Source of the DNA: CAUYUA01 sp963575675
GTDB taxonomy: Bacteria; Pseudomonadota; Alphaproteobacteria; Azospirillales; Azospirillaceae
Direction: 5' to 3'
DNA length: 64,000 nucleotides
Assembly (NCBI GenBank): GCA_963575675.1
Contig: CAUYUA010000055.1
Span: forward strand, 1-64,000
Positions 43,602 through 53,221 of the stretch are shown here, piece after piece (positions within the stretch are counted from its first letter, which is position 1; each line of letters opens with the position of its first letter). The position numbers and the translations under genes are program-made. The notes below the pieces were generated by a model. The model saw nothing but the letters and a program-made list of their open reading frames with translations, searched no databases and was not told the origin of the DNA.

Positions 43602-44282
43602 ATGAATTGCGCGTCTCCCTCTCCGATTCTTTCCCTTGAATCCATCACCGCCGGTTACCGCAACTCCCGTCCCTGCGTTCACGACGTGTCCCTTACCCTC
43701 TCTCCTGGTGAAATCACAACACTCATCGGCGTCAACGGCGCTGGGAAAACCACACTTCTAGCCGCCATAATCGGCCTCGCCGCCATTTTCAGCGGAGCTT
43801 TGACCTTTTCACGCCCAGACGGACGTCGTTTCACCCTCCGCGCCATCGCCATCGAGCAACGCGCCCGTCTTGGAATCGGCTACGTCCCCGAAGGACGACG
43901 AATTTTCCCCGGACTCACCGTCGCCGAAACCCTCGATGTCGCCAGCCACGCCAGAACCTCCGCCCAGCGCGCCGAAGACGCGGAACGCATTTACGCTCTT
44001 TTTCCTCCTTTGCGGGAAAAGTCCAAAGACCTCGCTTGGAGGCTTTCGGGCGGACAACAGCAAATGCTTGCTCTCGGGCGAGCGCTGATTAACAGGCCGA
44101 GTCTCATTCTTCTCGACGAGCCTTCGCAAGGGCTTTCTCCGCTGATTACGATGGACCTTTTATCCGCCGTCCGAGACTGCGCCAACACGGGCGCTGCGGT
44201 TCTTATCGCCGAGCAGAGTCTTCACCATGTCCGCGCCATCGCCGACAGAATTATCCCGATCGCCAATGGCCGCCTTTCTTGA
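43602..44282 (+). CDS. Branched-chain amino acid-type ABC ATPase, LivF family
   Basis: A 226-residue ABC ATPase. Walker A GVNGAGKTTLLAAIIGL, the LivF-specific phrase LGIGYVPEGRRIFPGLTVAE, signature RLSGGQQQMLALGRAL and Walker B LILLDEPSQGLSPLI are complete. IAEQSLHHVRAIADRI follows. LivF normally needs LivG, two permeases and a binding protein; none of these is adjacent, apart from the LivJ-like domain in the convergent gene 44666-48007. An orphan ATPase or part of a split operon elsewhere. Confidence 0.86.
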   Translation: MNCASPSPILSLESITAGYRNSRPCVHDVSLTLSPGEITTLIGVNGAGKTTLLAAIIGLAAIFSGALTFSRPDGRRFTLRAIAIEQRARLGIGYVPEGRRIFPGLTVAETLDVASHARTSAQRAEDAERIYALFPPLREKSKDLAWRLSGGQQQMLALGRALINRPSLILLDEPSQGLSPLITMDLLSAVRDCANTGAAVLIAEQSLHHVRAIADRIIPIANGRLS

Positions 44283-44295
44283 GGCCGATTTTTGC

Positions 44296-44669
44296 ATAAA
44301 AATAGAACGGGTCCAGGGACTGTGTTCCTGGTCGCGGGGGATTATAAGGGGGGCCCGACGGCCCCTCTTATTCGCGAAGCGATCTTCCCCTGGAATCGTT
44401 TGCTTGATCGTTTGCTTATATGACTTGTTAACGAGGCCAAAATAACAAAAAAATGAAAATATAATAACATTATTATTATTATTATTATCATTATTATTAT
44501 AATATTAATAATGATAATATTGTTAATAATAATAATAATTGTTATTATATTATTAACAAAACAAAAAACAAATAGTTCCAGAGGAAGATCGCTTCGCGAA
44601 TAAGAGGGGCCGTCGGGCCCCCCTTATAATCCCCCGCGACCAGGAACACAGTCCCTGGACCCGTTTTAT
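44296..44669. repeat. Palindromic repeat family A, copy 11, largest and most symmetrical
   Basis: Arms of about 100 bases are almost perfect inverted copies: left AACGGGTCCAGGGACTGTGT ... CTTATTCGCGAAGCGATCTT, right AAGATCGCTTCGCGAATAAG ... ACACAGTCCCTGGACCCGTT. The loop (about 44440-44560) is a low-complexity TTA/AAT microsatellite that itself is palindromic. The right end includes the TAA stop (44666-44668) of the fusion gene. The left end stands just after the LivF stop. Confidence 0.92.
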
Positions 44670-47600
44670 CCCGGAAGTTCCGTAGGCAAAGGATTTTTCC
44701 AATCAATACCCGCAGCCTGCATTTTCGGCCACATCCTCTCCCAAATTGCGCTGATCGGTCCACGCGACATGTTAATCGGCTGAATTTGGAAATGAATCAT
44801 ATACTTTGCAGACCAAGCCCCATTTTGCCACTCGATCCCCGAGAACACCGCCAAAGGACGCGACCACCCTTCATCCAACCCGGCCACCAGAGGAATGTCG
44901 ATAAGACAACTTCGTATAATTTCCAAAACTTGTCCCGGCGGATGCTTGGGATCAACATAGACAGGCGTTTTCACCTCATGAAAAGCAGCCCGACTAAAGT
45001 TGTGAATCTCCAGTTCCGAGACCTTCGCATTGGCCAAACAAACCAAACTACCATCAAAAGAGCGCATACGTGTGGTGCGCCAAGTTATATCGACGATTTT
45101 TCCGGCCGTGCTTCCGGAACTCCCACCCAATTTGATGTAGTCTCCAACCGAAAACGGACGCTCTAGATTCAAGACTATACCGGAAAAGATGTTGGCGATG
45201 TTGGCCTGCACCGCCAAACCAATGATCATGGCCATTAACCCGGATGTGGCAAGAAGACTGGTGACCGTTTTTCCCATAACGAAAGCGATGACGCCGAAAA
45301 TCGCAAAGAGATAGATGATCAAAGCAACGATCATGCGAATCACGTTGGGAATGGCTCGCCCCGTTTTGATTTCCAAAGGCGCCCAAACGAAACGCTCCAT
45401 GGAGATGACCATGAGCCGTCCGGGAACCAACCACCACATCGAATTAATGATCAAGACCAGCGTGTCGGCGGTGGAGGTGGAAAGATTCTGAATGCTGTAA
45501 TCTAAAGCCAAAGCCCCGCCGGCCAACAACAGCAACGGCCAAGTTATGATGCGCAAACAGAGAGTCTGCATCCGCCAGAATTGGCCTCGCTCCTTGCGAT
45601 CGAGAGCGGCGGCGGTTAAGGCTCCAACGAGGGCGAAGATCGCAATCGCCAAGAAGTAACGAGACGGAATGACGTTGTGAACGTCGAATTGATCCGGCTT
45701 AAGAACAGAGCCAAGATCAAGCTGAGAGAACTCCGGCTGAGGCTTTCCAAACCCGACATAAACCGGATCGCCTTCCGGCCCTCTCCGCACAACATCTTGC
45801 GAAAGCCAAGCGCGATCCAACACCCACCCGGAGAGTCCCGCCAAAACACGGGTCTGTATCATCGCCTGAACCAAAGGATCGCCCCCCCCGCCAGGCGAGA
45901 CATATCCAGATAATTTCTTCAGAAACGAGGTCTCTCCACCTTCATCACTGACGTTGTCCATGAAGTGACCACTGGCCATTTGCTCGGCAAGGGTGAGGTC
46001 GGCGTTGAGGTCCATCCCCAGCGTATCGCCGACGTACATTAAGTTATTGCGGGCCAACGTGCGATGATGGAAGGCCAAACCAACAATATGTGTTCCGTAG
46101 GCGCGTTCGGCGTTAGAGTAGTTCAGAAAGAATCGACCTCTGGCGCGGTAGGAGCGATAGATCATGTCGCCGTTGCGAACTTCGCGATCGGGTTTGTCCA
46201 ACTTGATCGGCTCGGCGGCGTTGACGAAAACGACGTCTTGCGGCTCCAAGCCGCCGCGCCAGCGGAACCAAATAAGAAGGTCGAGGCTGGCGACCCCAGC
46301 CGAAAGATCAAGACCGGAAAGCTTATCAAGTTTGATTCCGGCGTAAACCACGTTGGTTTTGTACATGAAACGATCGTTGACGTAGAGCGCTCGACCGGCG
46401 ACGATTTCGTCAAGATAATTGCCGACATTTTCTTCGCGAATCGGCGAAAGTTGCGTCATCGCCGCGATCAAGTCGTTTCCGTCATATGTTCCGACCATGG
46501 TGGTGGGCGTGCTCACGCCACGCGAGTCGAAAGCGACTCGACCAAAGACGCCGTCAGCTTGTGTTTCGTCATGCCCATTGTGCGCTCGGAGAATTTGCTG
46601 AATCCGAGGACGTAAAACTTCGACCGGAATCATCTCGCGATGCGCCCGAAATATACGGAACATTGGATACGCGATAAGGCGCAATCCGTCAAAACCGCTT
46701 GCGGCGATCCAATCGGGTTGCAGCCGATGCGCTTTAACGAAGGCGTTGCGGAAACTTTGAGCGGCTTCTCCGGCGGTGTCGAACAACAGAGGCGTTGTCA
46801 CCAACACTCCGTTTATAGCAGAAGCCAAAGACCCCTTGCCTTTCCACTCAGCGCCCATGGTTTCGATGAAGGCGGCTCCCGCGAAAGAGCGTGGGCCTGC
46901 AATGCGGTTACGAATTCCGGCGGCGCGCAAAGCCGCCACCGCTTTGCCTCCGGAGATCGGATCGCTCAGAGCAACGACGGCTCCGACGATCCGATTGTTT
47001 TTGATCTCTTCGGCCACAACGCGAAAACGATCGCTGAGGGCGGGATCGGAAGGATCGTAACTCCATCGATACACCACTTTCGTACCGAAGCGCTGCAACA
47101 CCTCGTCAAAAACGCGAACTTGCGCTTCACCGTCCGGCCCGGCTTCGTGCAGAACCGAGACCATCTTCTCGCCCAACACGTTGCGAATATAGTTCGCCAG
47201 GAAGCGAATCTCGAAGGTTTGATCATAACTGTTGCGAAACAACCAAGGCGAAGGCGACTCCGTCGCGGACTGAACGATCGCAGACTGGGCTGCGGGTTGG
47301 ACGACTGCGGGTTGTTGCTGTTGAGAAACGGCTGAGGTTGGTTGCGCCGTCACCGGAGCCGCGCCTGTTGGCGCTGCCGTCTGAGACGAAACCGTCTGAG
47401 ACTGAACCGTTTGAGCGTTTGATGAAGACGTCGGCGCGTTTGCCGTCTGGACCGCCGAAGTTTTGTCCGCCGGAGCTTGGATTGCCGGAGCTTGGGTTGC
47501 CGAAGTTTTGTCCGCCGAAGCTTGGGTTGCCGAAGCCACAGCAGCGGACAATCCACTTCCAGATTCCGGAGCAAAGGTCAGAGCCGGAAGACCGCGTGAT

Positions 47601-48007
47601 CGATAGACTTCTTCAGCCGCCGCCGCAGCAGCGCCAGACCAATGCCCGACAACGCCGATGACTCCGGCGTCAACGGCCTGCTGCGCCACAATGCGCGCCC
47701 TTTCGGGATCATCGCCATCATCAAAGGCCAGAAGAGTTATCTTATGACCGAAGACTCCTCCGGAGCCGTTGACCTGAGAGGCGTAGAGTTCCGCTCCATT
47801 TCGAATCGCTTGCCCTATGGCTTGACGAGGGCCGGTCAAGGGCGCGATCACGGCAAAGCGTAATTCACCTTCAGTTGTGCGATCAACGATAGTGTAAGCA
47901 ACTAAAGAAACGACGCCTGCGATGCCAGCCGCAATGGCCAGAATCATCAAGAACAGCGTTCGCTTGCTCCAGCGGGGTTTGGGAGATGGATCGTTGGGGG
48001 CGGTCAT
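44666..48007 (-). CDS. Fusion of periplasmic ligand-binding domain, receptor-like domain and MscS channel
   Basis: A 1113-residue inner-membrane protein. Helix 17-40; LivJ/Peripla_BP_6-type domain about 49-520 (RFAVIAPLTGPRQAIGQAIR, VVGHWSGAAAAAAEEVYRSR), interrupted at about 150-255 by a Gln/Ala/Ser/Thr-rich insert. Residues about 540-730 resemble the extracellular domain of pentameric ligand-gated channels (GIKLDKLSGLDLSAGVASLD, LIWFRWRGG, VVFVNAAEP). Helices follow at about 783-800, 816-834, 846-866 and 887-911. Then the MscS pore helix and beta domain: MAMIIGLAVQANIANIFSGI, ERPFSVGDYIKLGG, ending in a C-terminal alpha/beta part. The gene converges on the LivF-like ATPase. A ligand-gated rather than purely tension-gated channel is an inference. 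The receptor-like call is by eye and less sure than the other two domains. Confidence 0.88.
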   Translation of the reverse strand: MTAPNDPSPKPRWSKRTLFLMILAIAAGIAGVVSLVAYTIVDRTTEGELRFAVIAPLTGPRQAIGQAIRNGAELYASQVNGSGGVFGHKITLLAFDDGDDPERARIVAQQAVDAGVIGVVGHWSGAAAAAAEEVYRSRGLPALTFAPESGSGLSAAVASATQASADKTSATQAPAIQAPADKTSAVQTANAPTSSSNAQTVQSQTVSSQTAAPTGAAPVTAQPTSAVSQQQQPAVVQPAAQSAIVQSATESPSPWLFRNSYDQTFEIRFLANYIRNVLGEKMVSVLHEAGPDGEAQVRVFDEVLQRFGTKVVYRWSYDPSDPALSDRFRVVAEEIKNNRIVGAVVALSDPISGGKAVAALRAAGIRNRIAGPRSFAGAAFIETMGAEWKGKGSLASAINGVLVTTPLLFDTAGEAAQSFRNAFVKAHRLQPDWIAASGFDGLRLIAYPMFRIFRAHREMIPVEVLRPRIQQILRAHNGHDETQADGVFGRVAFDSRGVSTPTTMVGTYDGNDLIAAMTQLSPIREENVGNYLDEIVAGRALYVNDRFMYKTNVVYAGIKLDKLSGLDLSAGVASLDLLIWFRWRGGLEPQDVVFVNAAEPIKLDKPDREVRNGDMIYRSYRARGRFFLNYSNAERAYGTHIVGLAFHHRTLARNNLMYVGDTLGMDLNADLTLAEQMASGHFMDNVSDEGGETSFLKKLSGYVSPGGGGDPLVQAMIQTRVLAGLSGWVLDRAWLSQDVVRRGPEGDPVYVGFGKPQPEFSQLDLGSVLKPDQFDVHNVIPSRYFLAIAIFALVGALTAAALDRKERGQFWRMQTLCLRIITWPLLLLAGGALALDYSIQNLSTSTADTLVLIINSMWWLVPGRLMVISMERFVWAPLEIKTGRAIPNVIRMIVALIIYLFAIFGVIAFVMGKTVTSLLATSGLMAMIIGLAVQANIANIFSGIVLNLERPFSVGDYIKLGGSSGSTAGKIVDITWRTTRMRSFDGSLVCLANAKVSELEIHNFSRAAFHEVKTPVYVDPKHPPGQVLEIIRSCLIDIPLVAGLDEGWSRPLAVFSGIEWQNGAWSAKYMIHFQIQPINMSRGPISAIWERMWPKMQAAGIDWKNPLPTELPG

Positions 48008-48238
48008 GACGCTGCATTGGTTAAGGTGAAGGGCATTGTTGAACCGAGAAAACGTTCACTCATTCATCATTTATTCGTTTGCATTTGCGCATATGCGTAT
48101 TGGCGCGCATGAGAAATGGAAATACGGAAACACAGAAAGCATATTTTCTTAACATGTGCATTCGGCCTCTTTATGAAAATCAATTTCGAAGAAACCAGTC
48201 CCTCCGCCACCCCAAACCGCGAATTTCCAGAGGCAGGC

Positions 48239-51200
48239 TCAGGCAGTATTATGTAGGAAGACGTCGTGAAGAACAGTGACGGACCCAACAGCGGCGAGGC
48301 TAAAGTGATCGTTGGCGGGAGCGTTCAGCTCGTTGGGAGTGTAGGTGAACGTGTTGCCATCAAGAACAACCACGCCGTGAGCAGGCGCAACGCCGAGCGT
48401 GTAAGAAAGCGGTTGGCCTTCGGGATCAGCGCCGAGAACCATCCCTTTGTAAGACTCCGTTCCAGGAGAGAAAGAGAAATCATTGGTCGCAACTTGGTTC
48501 GCGCCGGAAACGGCGCCGTGATTGTCGCCTCGGACGTCGCGCAACACGTCGAGATCAGCGGCGTCCGTTGTCCAAAGACCAATCAATCCCACCTCGTCGC
48601 CGAAAAGCCGTTGGTTCGCGTCATGAGACAAATCGGCGCTGCGATCAATGCTCCAAACACTGATCTCGGCAAGCATTCCCGTGTAGTTCCGAGAATCGGA
48701 GACGCTTGAAGCGCCGTTGTCCCCAAAATGGAGAGAAGTCTCGGAAGAAGCTATGGCGGCGGGGCCGTTAACGCCGGGCGCCCAAGAGAGCGCTCCGATC
48801 GCGCGCCCGTCGAGGTAAAGGGCCATGTGTCCCATATCGACTTCGACGTTGTAGACAGCCGCGACATGGCGCCACTGTCCATCGAACAGAGATTCACTTT
48901 CGGAAGAAGCGTGCAGAATTTTAGCGCTGTCGCCTTGAGACGCCTCGAACGACAGCGCCCCGTCTTGAGTTAGGTTCAGACAAAAGCCGTCGCGGCGCGT
49001 CGCGTCAACATCGCGCATAATGTCGATCAGGCCAACGGCGTCGCCGTTTTGATGAGCGTCGGGTTTGATCCAAGCTTCGAAAGTTATTGCGGTAAGCGGG
49101 CCTGCGTCGAGTCCATGGGCGGTGACGACAGCGTCATCTCCATCGAAAGCGAGCGCGGTTTGGTTGTGATCATCGTGAGAACCATTATTATGCTCTCCCT
49201 CGCCATCACGTCCGCCATCATTTGCGCTTTCGGTGTGAACGGCGCTTTCTGGAGGCGCGATCGAATGGGGAACGCTTGAAGCGTCGGCGTCGGCGTTGAA
49301 AACGGCGTTATTTGCGGAAGGAGCAAAGCTTTTATCGCCGCTGACGGTCGTCGCGTCTGATTTCCCGTCACTCCTGACGCCATCGTCGCCAAGTCCTGCG
49401 GAATGATAGGCGACGCTTTCGCTCAAGCTGCTCTGGACAACGCTGGCGTAGAAAGGAATGACGGCGCTGCTAACGTGAGTCGCCTCGCCGTTATTGGCGC
49501 CGGAAACGTCAACTATTCCATTGTTTAGGACATCCCCTCCGGTTTCCAACAAACGAATAGACATCGGCGCCGTTGTTCCATGCCAACCCGATGTCGGCGT
49601 AAAACGAATAAGAGCGTCATTGTTCAAAGTCAGCGCAAAAGTATCCGTAAGGGTATCGGGAACCGCCCCCCAATACTCTCCCCCATTAATGCTGTATTCC
49701 CAGAGCCCCTGATTGGCGGGCGTGGATTGACCGGCAATGGCGATTCCGGCAATGGAGGAAGCGTCAGGCCCATCGGCTGCGTCTGAAAAATGCGAAGAGA
49801 ATATTTCGGCGACAGTTGCAACCGGTGGCGAAGTCGCGCCTGCAACTGCGATGAAAACCGCTGCTCCCGTGGCGATCGGCGCATCATTAAGGGCGTTGAC
49901 AACCACAATCGAAATTGCCCCGCTGCTGGTTTCAACTCCACCAACGCTCCTGGAAGCGTTCGTGTCGGTGACAGTCCAAGAGATCGAGCGCGTCGCCGAA
50001 ACTTCCGTCGGAGCATCGCCAGAATTGTAAAACGTCACCGACCGCAGAGTCTCTTGGTATGCGGCGAGACTTGCTGTCCCGGACAAAGTAAGAACCCCCA
50101 ACCCACCATTATAGCTTGCAGATATCCCGTTCTGAGACGTGACGCCTAGAATATCTCCGGCAGTGAAACCACTGGAAATCGAAATGACGGCTCCGGACAT
50201 TTGCACATCGTCAACGTCTCTGATTGTGACTGCCCCGTCAATAACAGAAGCCGCATCGTTTTCAGTATAGGTTGACGTCCCACCCGCCGTCAAAATCGGC
50301 GCAATGTTGACGGGCGGCGGCGGAGTCGGAAGAGTTTCCGTGTTGGTGTTCGTGTTGGTCTCAGTGGGTGAGGGCGTCCCCGAATCGTCGGAGGGCGGCA
50401 GCGGCGGTGGTGGCGAAGAAGCATCGTTTGATGTGATGGTTACACTCGCGCCCGCATTGAAATCAGGCGGACTGCCCGTGTTGGGCGAACCACCGGGCGT
50501 GTTTGCTGTGGGAGAATTGGCGGCTGGGGAATTGGCGGCTGGGGAATTGGAGGCGGGAGAGTTTACAGCAGACGGACTTTCCGAAGATGCGGAAGATTGC
50601 GATTCAGCAGACGGATTCGCATTGGCGGAATCAGAACTCGAAGGCGAAGAAGGCGAACTCGGAGAAGAAGAACTCACGTTCGATGAAGAGGCCGAGAGCG
50701 TAGAAGAATTCCCCCCTGCGCCCGATGAAGCGAGCAACTGCGGATCAGGAGGAGGCACGCCCTGTGAAGCTTGCGACGACTGAGATTGAGAAGCGCTCTC
50801 GCTGGCCGCAGCCGCAGCCAAAGCCGTTTGAGTGTTCGCGCCGGAAGCCAAGGCTTGCTCCAGACCTTGAACGAAGGCCTCAGACGCATTGCCGAGAGCC
50901 GCTCCGACGCCCTCGCCCGACGCCAAAGCGGCCATAATTCCCTGAGCCCCGCCACCGCTGGATCGCGCAGCGGCGCTTTGACTCAAGATCGCGGTGTTGA
51001 CGGCGGCCATGGCGTTGGAAGGCGCAACTCCATCGGCCAACGCATCGGACAAAGCCTGCAAGAAGGCGGCCTGATTTCCGGCGCCCGCTCCGCCGAGCAT
51101 AGCGCTAAGATCACCAGCGCCGGACAACGCCGCCAATAGAGGATCAACAGGACCAGCGGCGGCGTTTCGAAACGCCGTTTCAGCCTGAGCGGCGACAAGA

Positions 51201-52165
51201 GCGGTGGAAAGGGCTCCCGCCCCATCAGCGCCTTGCGAAAGAGAGTCCGTCAAAGCAGCAATAGCGCCGCCGCTCGCAGAGTCGCGCGGCCCAATGCCTG
51301 CGGCGGTCAACGCCGCATCGACGTCGCCGCCCGAGGAAAGGATATTCAGAAGCTGTCCGGAGGCGGTCAAGGCGACAACGCCTGAGACCGTTTGACTCTG
51401 TGAAGCTTGAGCGGCCTGATTTGCCGCCGTCAAAGCCGAAATCGGGTCGGTTTGGTCGGACAACGCTCGAAACAAGGCGTCGACAAAAGAATCAGACTGC
51501 GTTGCGCTCAGCCCGGCGGTAAGAGTCTGTATGCTCGCCGCAACGCTTTCTCCTCCCGACGCGAGAGCCATAAGAGCAGCGGCTTGAGGCGACTGCGCCA
51601 CAGCGCTGGTTTGCAAAGCGTGTGTCATTGTGACAATGGCGTCAGAAGCTTGTTTCAGCGCCGCCTCAGGCGAAACTCCCGCCTTCAAAGCGGTTTGCAA
51701 CGCCTCCACGCCAACCGCTTGCAACGCCGGGTCGGCGGATAAGGTTTGTTTAACGGCGTTGAACCCGGCGACGTCGCCAAGCGCCAACGCTTGCATCAAT
51801 TGCGACGCCGTTTGTTCCAATGATGACGGTTTGCCCGTCTGAGCGGCGTCGGATGAGCCGGATTCGATTTCGCGAGGAACGGCGAAGGAAAAATTCATCG
51901 AGCCGCCTTGCGCCAGCGTCTCGACAACTTGAGCGGCCAAAGAACGGACCACAGTCGCGGCGGTTTCCGGCGAGACGCCCGCTTTTTGTAGCTGTTCGGC
52001 GATTTGGCCTTGGACGCTCTCCATGGCTTGAGCGCCACCCTGCCCAACCGCCAGACTTTCCAAAAACTGCGGCGGCGCGGTCCAGTCGATGTGAGACTGA
52101 GACGCCGGCGTTTGCGGAATTGGAGATTGTGAGGCTTGCGTCAAAGCGTCTTGAGGCTCCGCCAT
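48239..52165 (-). CDS. Large secreted/surface-type protein with LamG domain
   Basis: A 1308-residue acidic, Ala/Ser-rich protein without an N-terminal signal peptide. Residues 40-450 contain degenerate helical repeats (ALQTALKAGVSPEAALKQAS; ALSDALADGVAPSNAMAAVN; ALASGANTQTALAAAA). A Ser/Pro/Asn linker runs at 455-620 (SPAANSPAANSPTANTP). Cadherin-like or bacterial Ig-like modules lie at about 620-760 and 765-905. A His/Asp-rich link leads to a concanavalin/LamG domain at about 1005-1185 (FEAWIKPDAHQNGDAV; GQWRHVAAVYN; MALYLDGRAIGALSW). A final half module follows (VLDGNTFTYTPNEL). Such proteins often leave by type I secretion; no secretion genes or RTX repeats are visible. It may be an adhesin. 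Confidence 0.75.
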   Translation of the reverse strand: MAEPQDALTQASQSPIPQTPASQSHIDWTAPPQFLESLAVGQGGAQAMESVQGQIAEQLQKAGVSPETAATVVRSLAAQVVETLAQGGSMNFSFAVPREIESGSSDAAQTGKPSSLEQTASQLMQALALGDVAGFNAVKQTLSADPALQAVGVEALQTALKAGVSPEAALKQASDAIVTMTHALQTSAVAQSPQAAALMALASGGESVAASIQTLTAGLSATQSDSFVDALFRALSDQTDPISALTAANQAAQASQSQTVSGVVALTASGQLLNILSSGGDVDAALTAAGIGPRDSASGGAIAALTDSLSQGADGAGALSTALVAAQAETAFRNAAAGPVDPLLAALSGAGDLSAMLGGAGAGNQAAFLQALSDALADGVAPSNAMAAVNTAILSQSAAARSSGGGAQGIMAALASGEGVGAALGNASEAFVQGLEQALASGANTQTALAAAAASESASQSQSSQASQGVPPPDPQLLASSGAGGNSSTLSASSSNVSSSSPSSPSSPSSSDSANANPSAESQSSASSESPSAVNSPASNSPAANSPAANSPTANTPGGSPNTGSPPDFNAGASVTITSNDASSPPPPLPPSDDSGTPSPTETNTNTNTETLPTPPPPVNIAPILTAGGTSTYTENDAASVIDGAVTIRDVDDVQMSGAVISISSGFTAGDILGVTSQNGISASYNGGLGVLTLSGTASLAAYQETLRSVTFYNSGDAPTEVSATRSISWTVTDTNASRSVGGVETSSGAISIVVVNALNDAPIATGAAVFIAVAGATSPPVATVAEIFSSHFSDAADGPDASSIAGIAIAGQSTPANQGLWEYSINGGEYWGAVPDTLTDTFALTLNNDALIRFTPTSGWHGTTAPMSIRLLETGGDVLNNGIVDVSGANNGEATHVSSAVIPFYASVVQSSLSESVAYHSAGLGDDGVRSDGKSDATTVSGDKSFAPSANNAVFNADADASSVPHSIAPPESAVHTESANDGGRDGEGEHNNGSHDDHNQTALAFDGDDAVVTAHGLDAGPLTAITFEAWIKPDAHQNGDAVGLIDIMRDVDATRRDGFCLNLTQDGALSFEASQGDSAKILHASSESESLFDGQWRHVAAVYNVEVDMGHMALYLDGRAIGALSWAPGVNGPAAIASSETSLHFGDNGASSVSDSRNYTGMLAEISVWSIDRSADLSHDANQRLFGDEVGLIGLWTTDAADLDVLRDVRGDNHGAVSGANQVATNDFSFSPGTESYKGMVLGADPEGQPLSYTLGVAPAHGVVVLDGNTFTYTPNELNAPANDHFSLAAVGSVTVLHDVFLHNTA

Positions 52166-52397
52166 GTGTCTTCCCGCGCTCGAATTGTTTGCGATGATGA
52201 AGTTAGACCCACCTCAAACTCTTACAAACTCCAAAGTCATAGCTCCAAAAAAAACGTCCCGATTTCCAACACATCCAGAGCAAAGCCTTGGCCTTAATTT
52301 GAAGCTTTTTTTCGGACGCTAGACCAACCTTAATTTGACAACATTACTCTGAGAGACCAAGGAAACGCGATCAAATCAATCAAATCAATCCGCGAGA
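52166..52397. other. Intergenic region with a decayed family B trace
   Basis: 232 bases between the divergent LamG-protein and comF genes. ACTCCAAAGTCATAGCTCCA at about 52228-52247 resembles the inverted middle of family B (ACTCCAAGTCATGGTTTCCA). The rest is featureless. Confidence 0.4.
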
Positions 52398-53171
52398 ATG
52401 GAATATATGGCTGAACCTGGCGTCTTGCAATGTTTCGCACGATTTTTGTTCGATATGGTTTTGCCGCCACGTTGTTTGGGGTGCGGCGAGCCCGTCGATC
52501 GTCAAGGCGGTTTATGTGGACCGTGTTGGATGGGATTGACCTTCCTAGGCCCTCCATATTGTGATCAATGCGGAACGCCGTTCCCCCACCCCATGGGAGA
52601 AGAAGATGACTCAAACGGTGGTCAAGAAAAAATTCTATGCGGGCAGTGTGTGGCGACCCCTCCCAATTTTACGCGCGGACGTTCGGTTGTGGCCTATGAC
52701 AACGGAAGCAAACCGTTAATTCTAAGCTTCAAACACGGGGATCGAACAGATTGCGCTCCGATTTATGGCGCATGGATGGCGCGAGCAGGAGCCGATTTGT
52801 TGGAAACAGCGGATATTCTAACGCCGGTTCCTTTGCATTGGGGACGTTTGTTTCACCGACGTTACAACCAAGCGGCGCTGTTGGCGCAAGAAATTGAACG
52901 ACAAAGCGGCAAACCTGCGGTGTTGGATGCGCTCATTCGACGACGCTCCACTTTGAGTCAAGGTGGTCGCGGGCGAACAGCGCGATTTCGCAATGTGCGC
53001 GGAGCGTTCGAGACACGGGCGCGACGGGCGGCGTTGATCCAGGGAGCCCGTGTGTTGGTGATCGATGATGTGATGACCACCGGAGCAACAATCTCAGAGT
53101 GCGCGCGAATGTTGTTGCACGCAGGCGCCCGCCAGGTGGATGCTTTGACACTGGCGCGAGTCGTGCTCTAA
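52398..53171 (+). CDS. comF: ComF-family phosphoribosyltransferase-like protein
   Basis: A 257-residue protein. N-terminal zinc-ribbon cysteines: PPRCLGCGEPV, GGLCGPCWMGL, YCDQCGTPF, ILCGQCVA. The type I phosphoribosyltransferase domain follows, with VPLHWGRLFHRRYNQAALLA and the PRPP motif VLVIDDVMTTGATISE. ComF proteins help natural DNA uptake in some bacteria (its Gram-negative homologue is GntX); in alphaproteobacteria the role is not settled. Two possible ATG starts (52398, 52407). Transcribed alone. Confidence 0.9.
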   Translation: MEYMAEPGVLQCFARFLFDMVLPPRCLGCGEPVDRQGGLCGPCWMGLTFLGPPYCDQCGTPFPHPMGEEDDSNGGQEKILCGQCVATPPNFTRGRSVVAYDNGSKPLILSFKHGDRTDCAPIYGAWMARAGADLLETADILTPVPLHWGRLFHRRYNQAALLAQEIERQSGKPAVLDALIRRRSTLSQGGRGRTARFRNVRGAFETRARRAALIQGARVLVIDDVMTTGATISECARMLLHAGARQVDALTLARVVL

Positions 53172-53221
53172 AAATTTTCCTTCCGACCAATAAAACCTGT
53201 CCGAAGAACACACTATGCTGT

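Noticed and set aside
46640..47335. Plus-strand frame of 231 residues within the MscS fusion gene
   Set aside because: Antisense to the binding domain; composition reflects the opposite codon bias.
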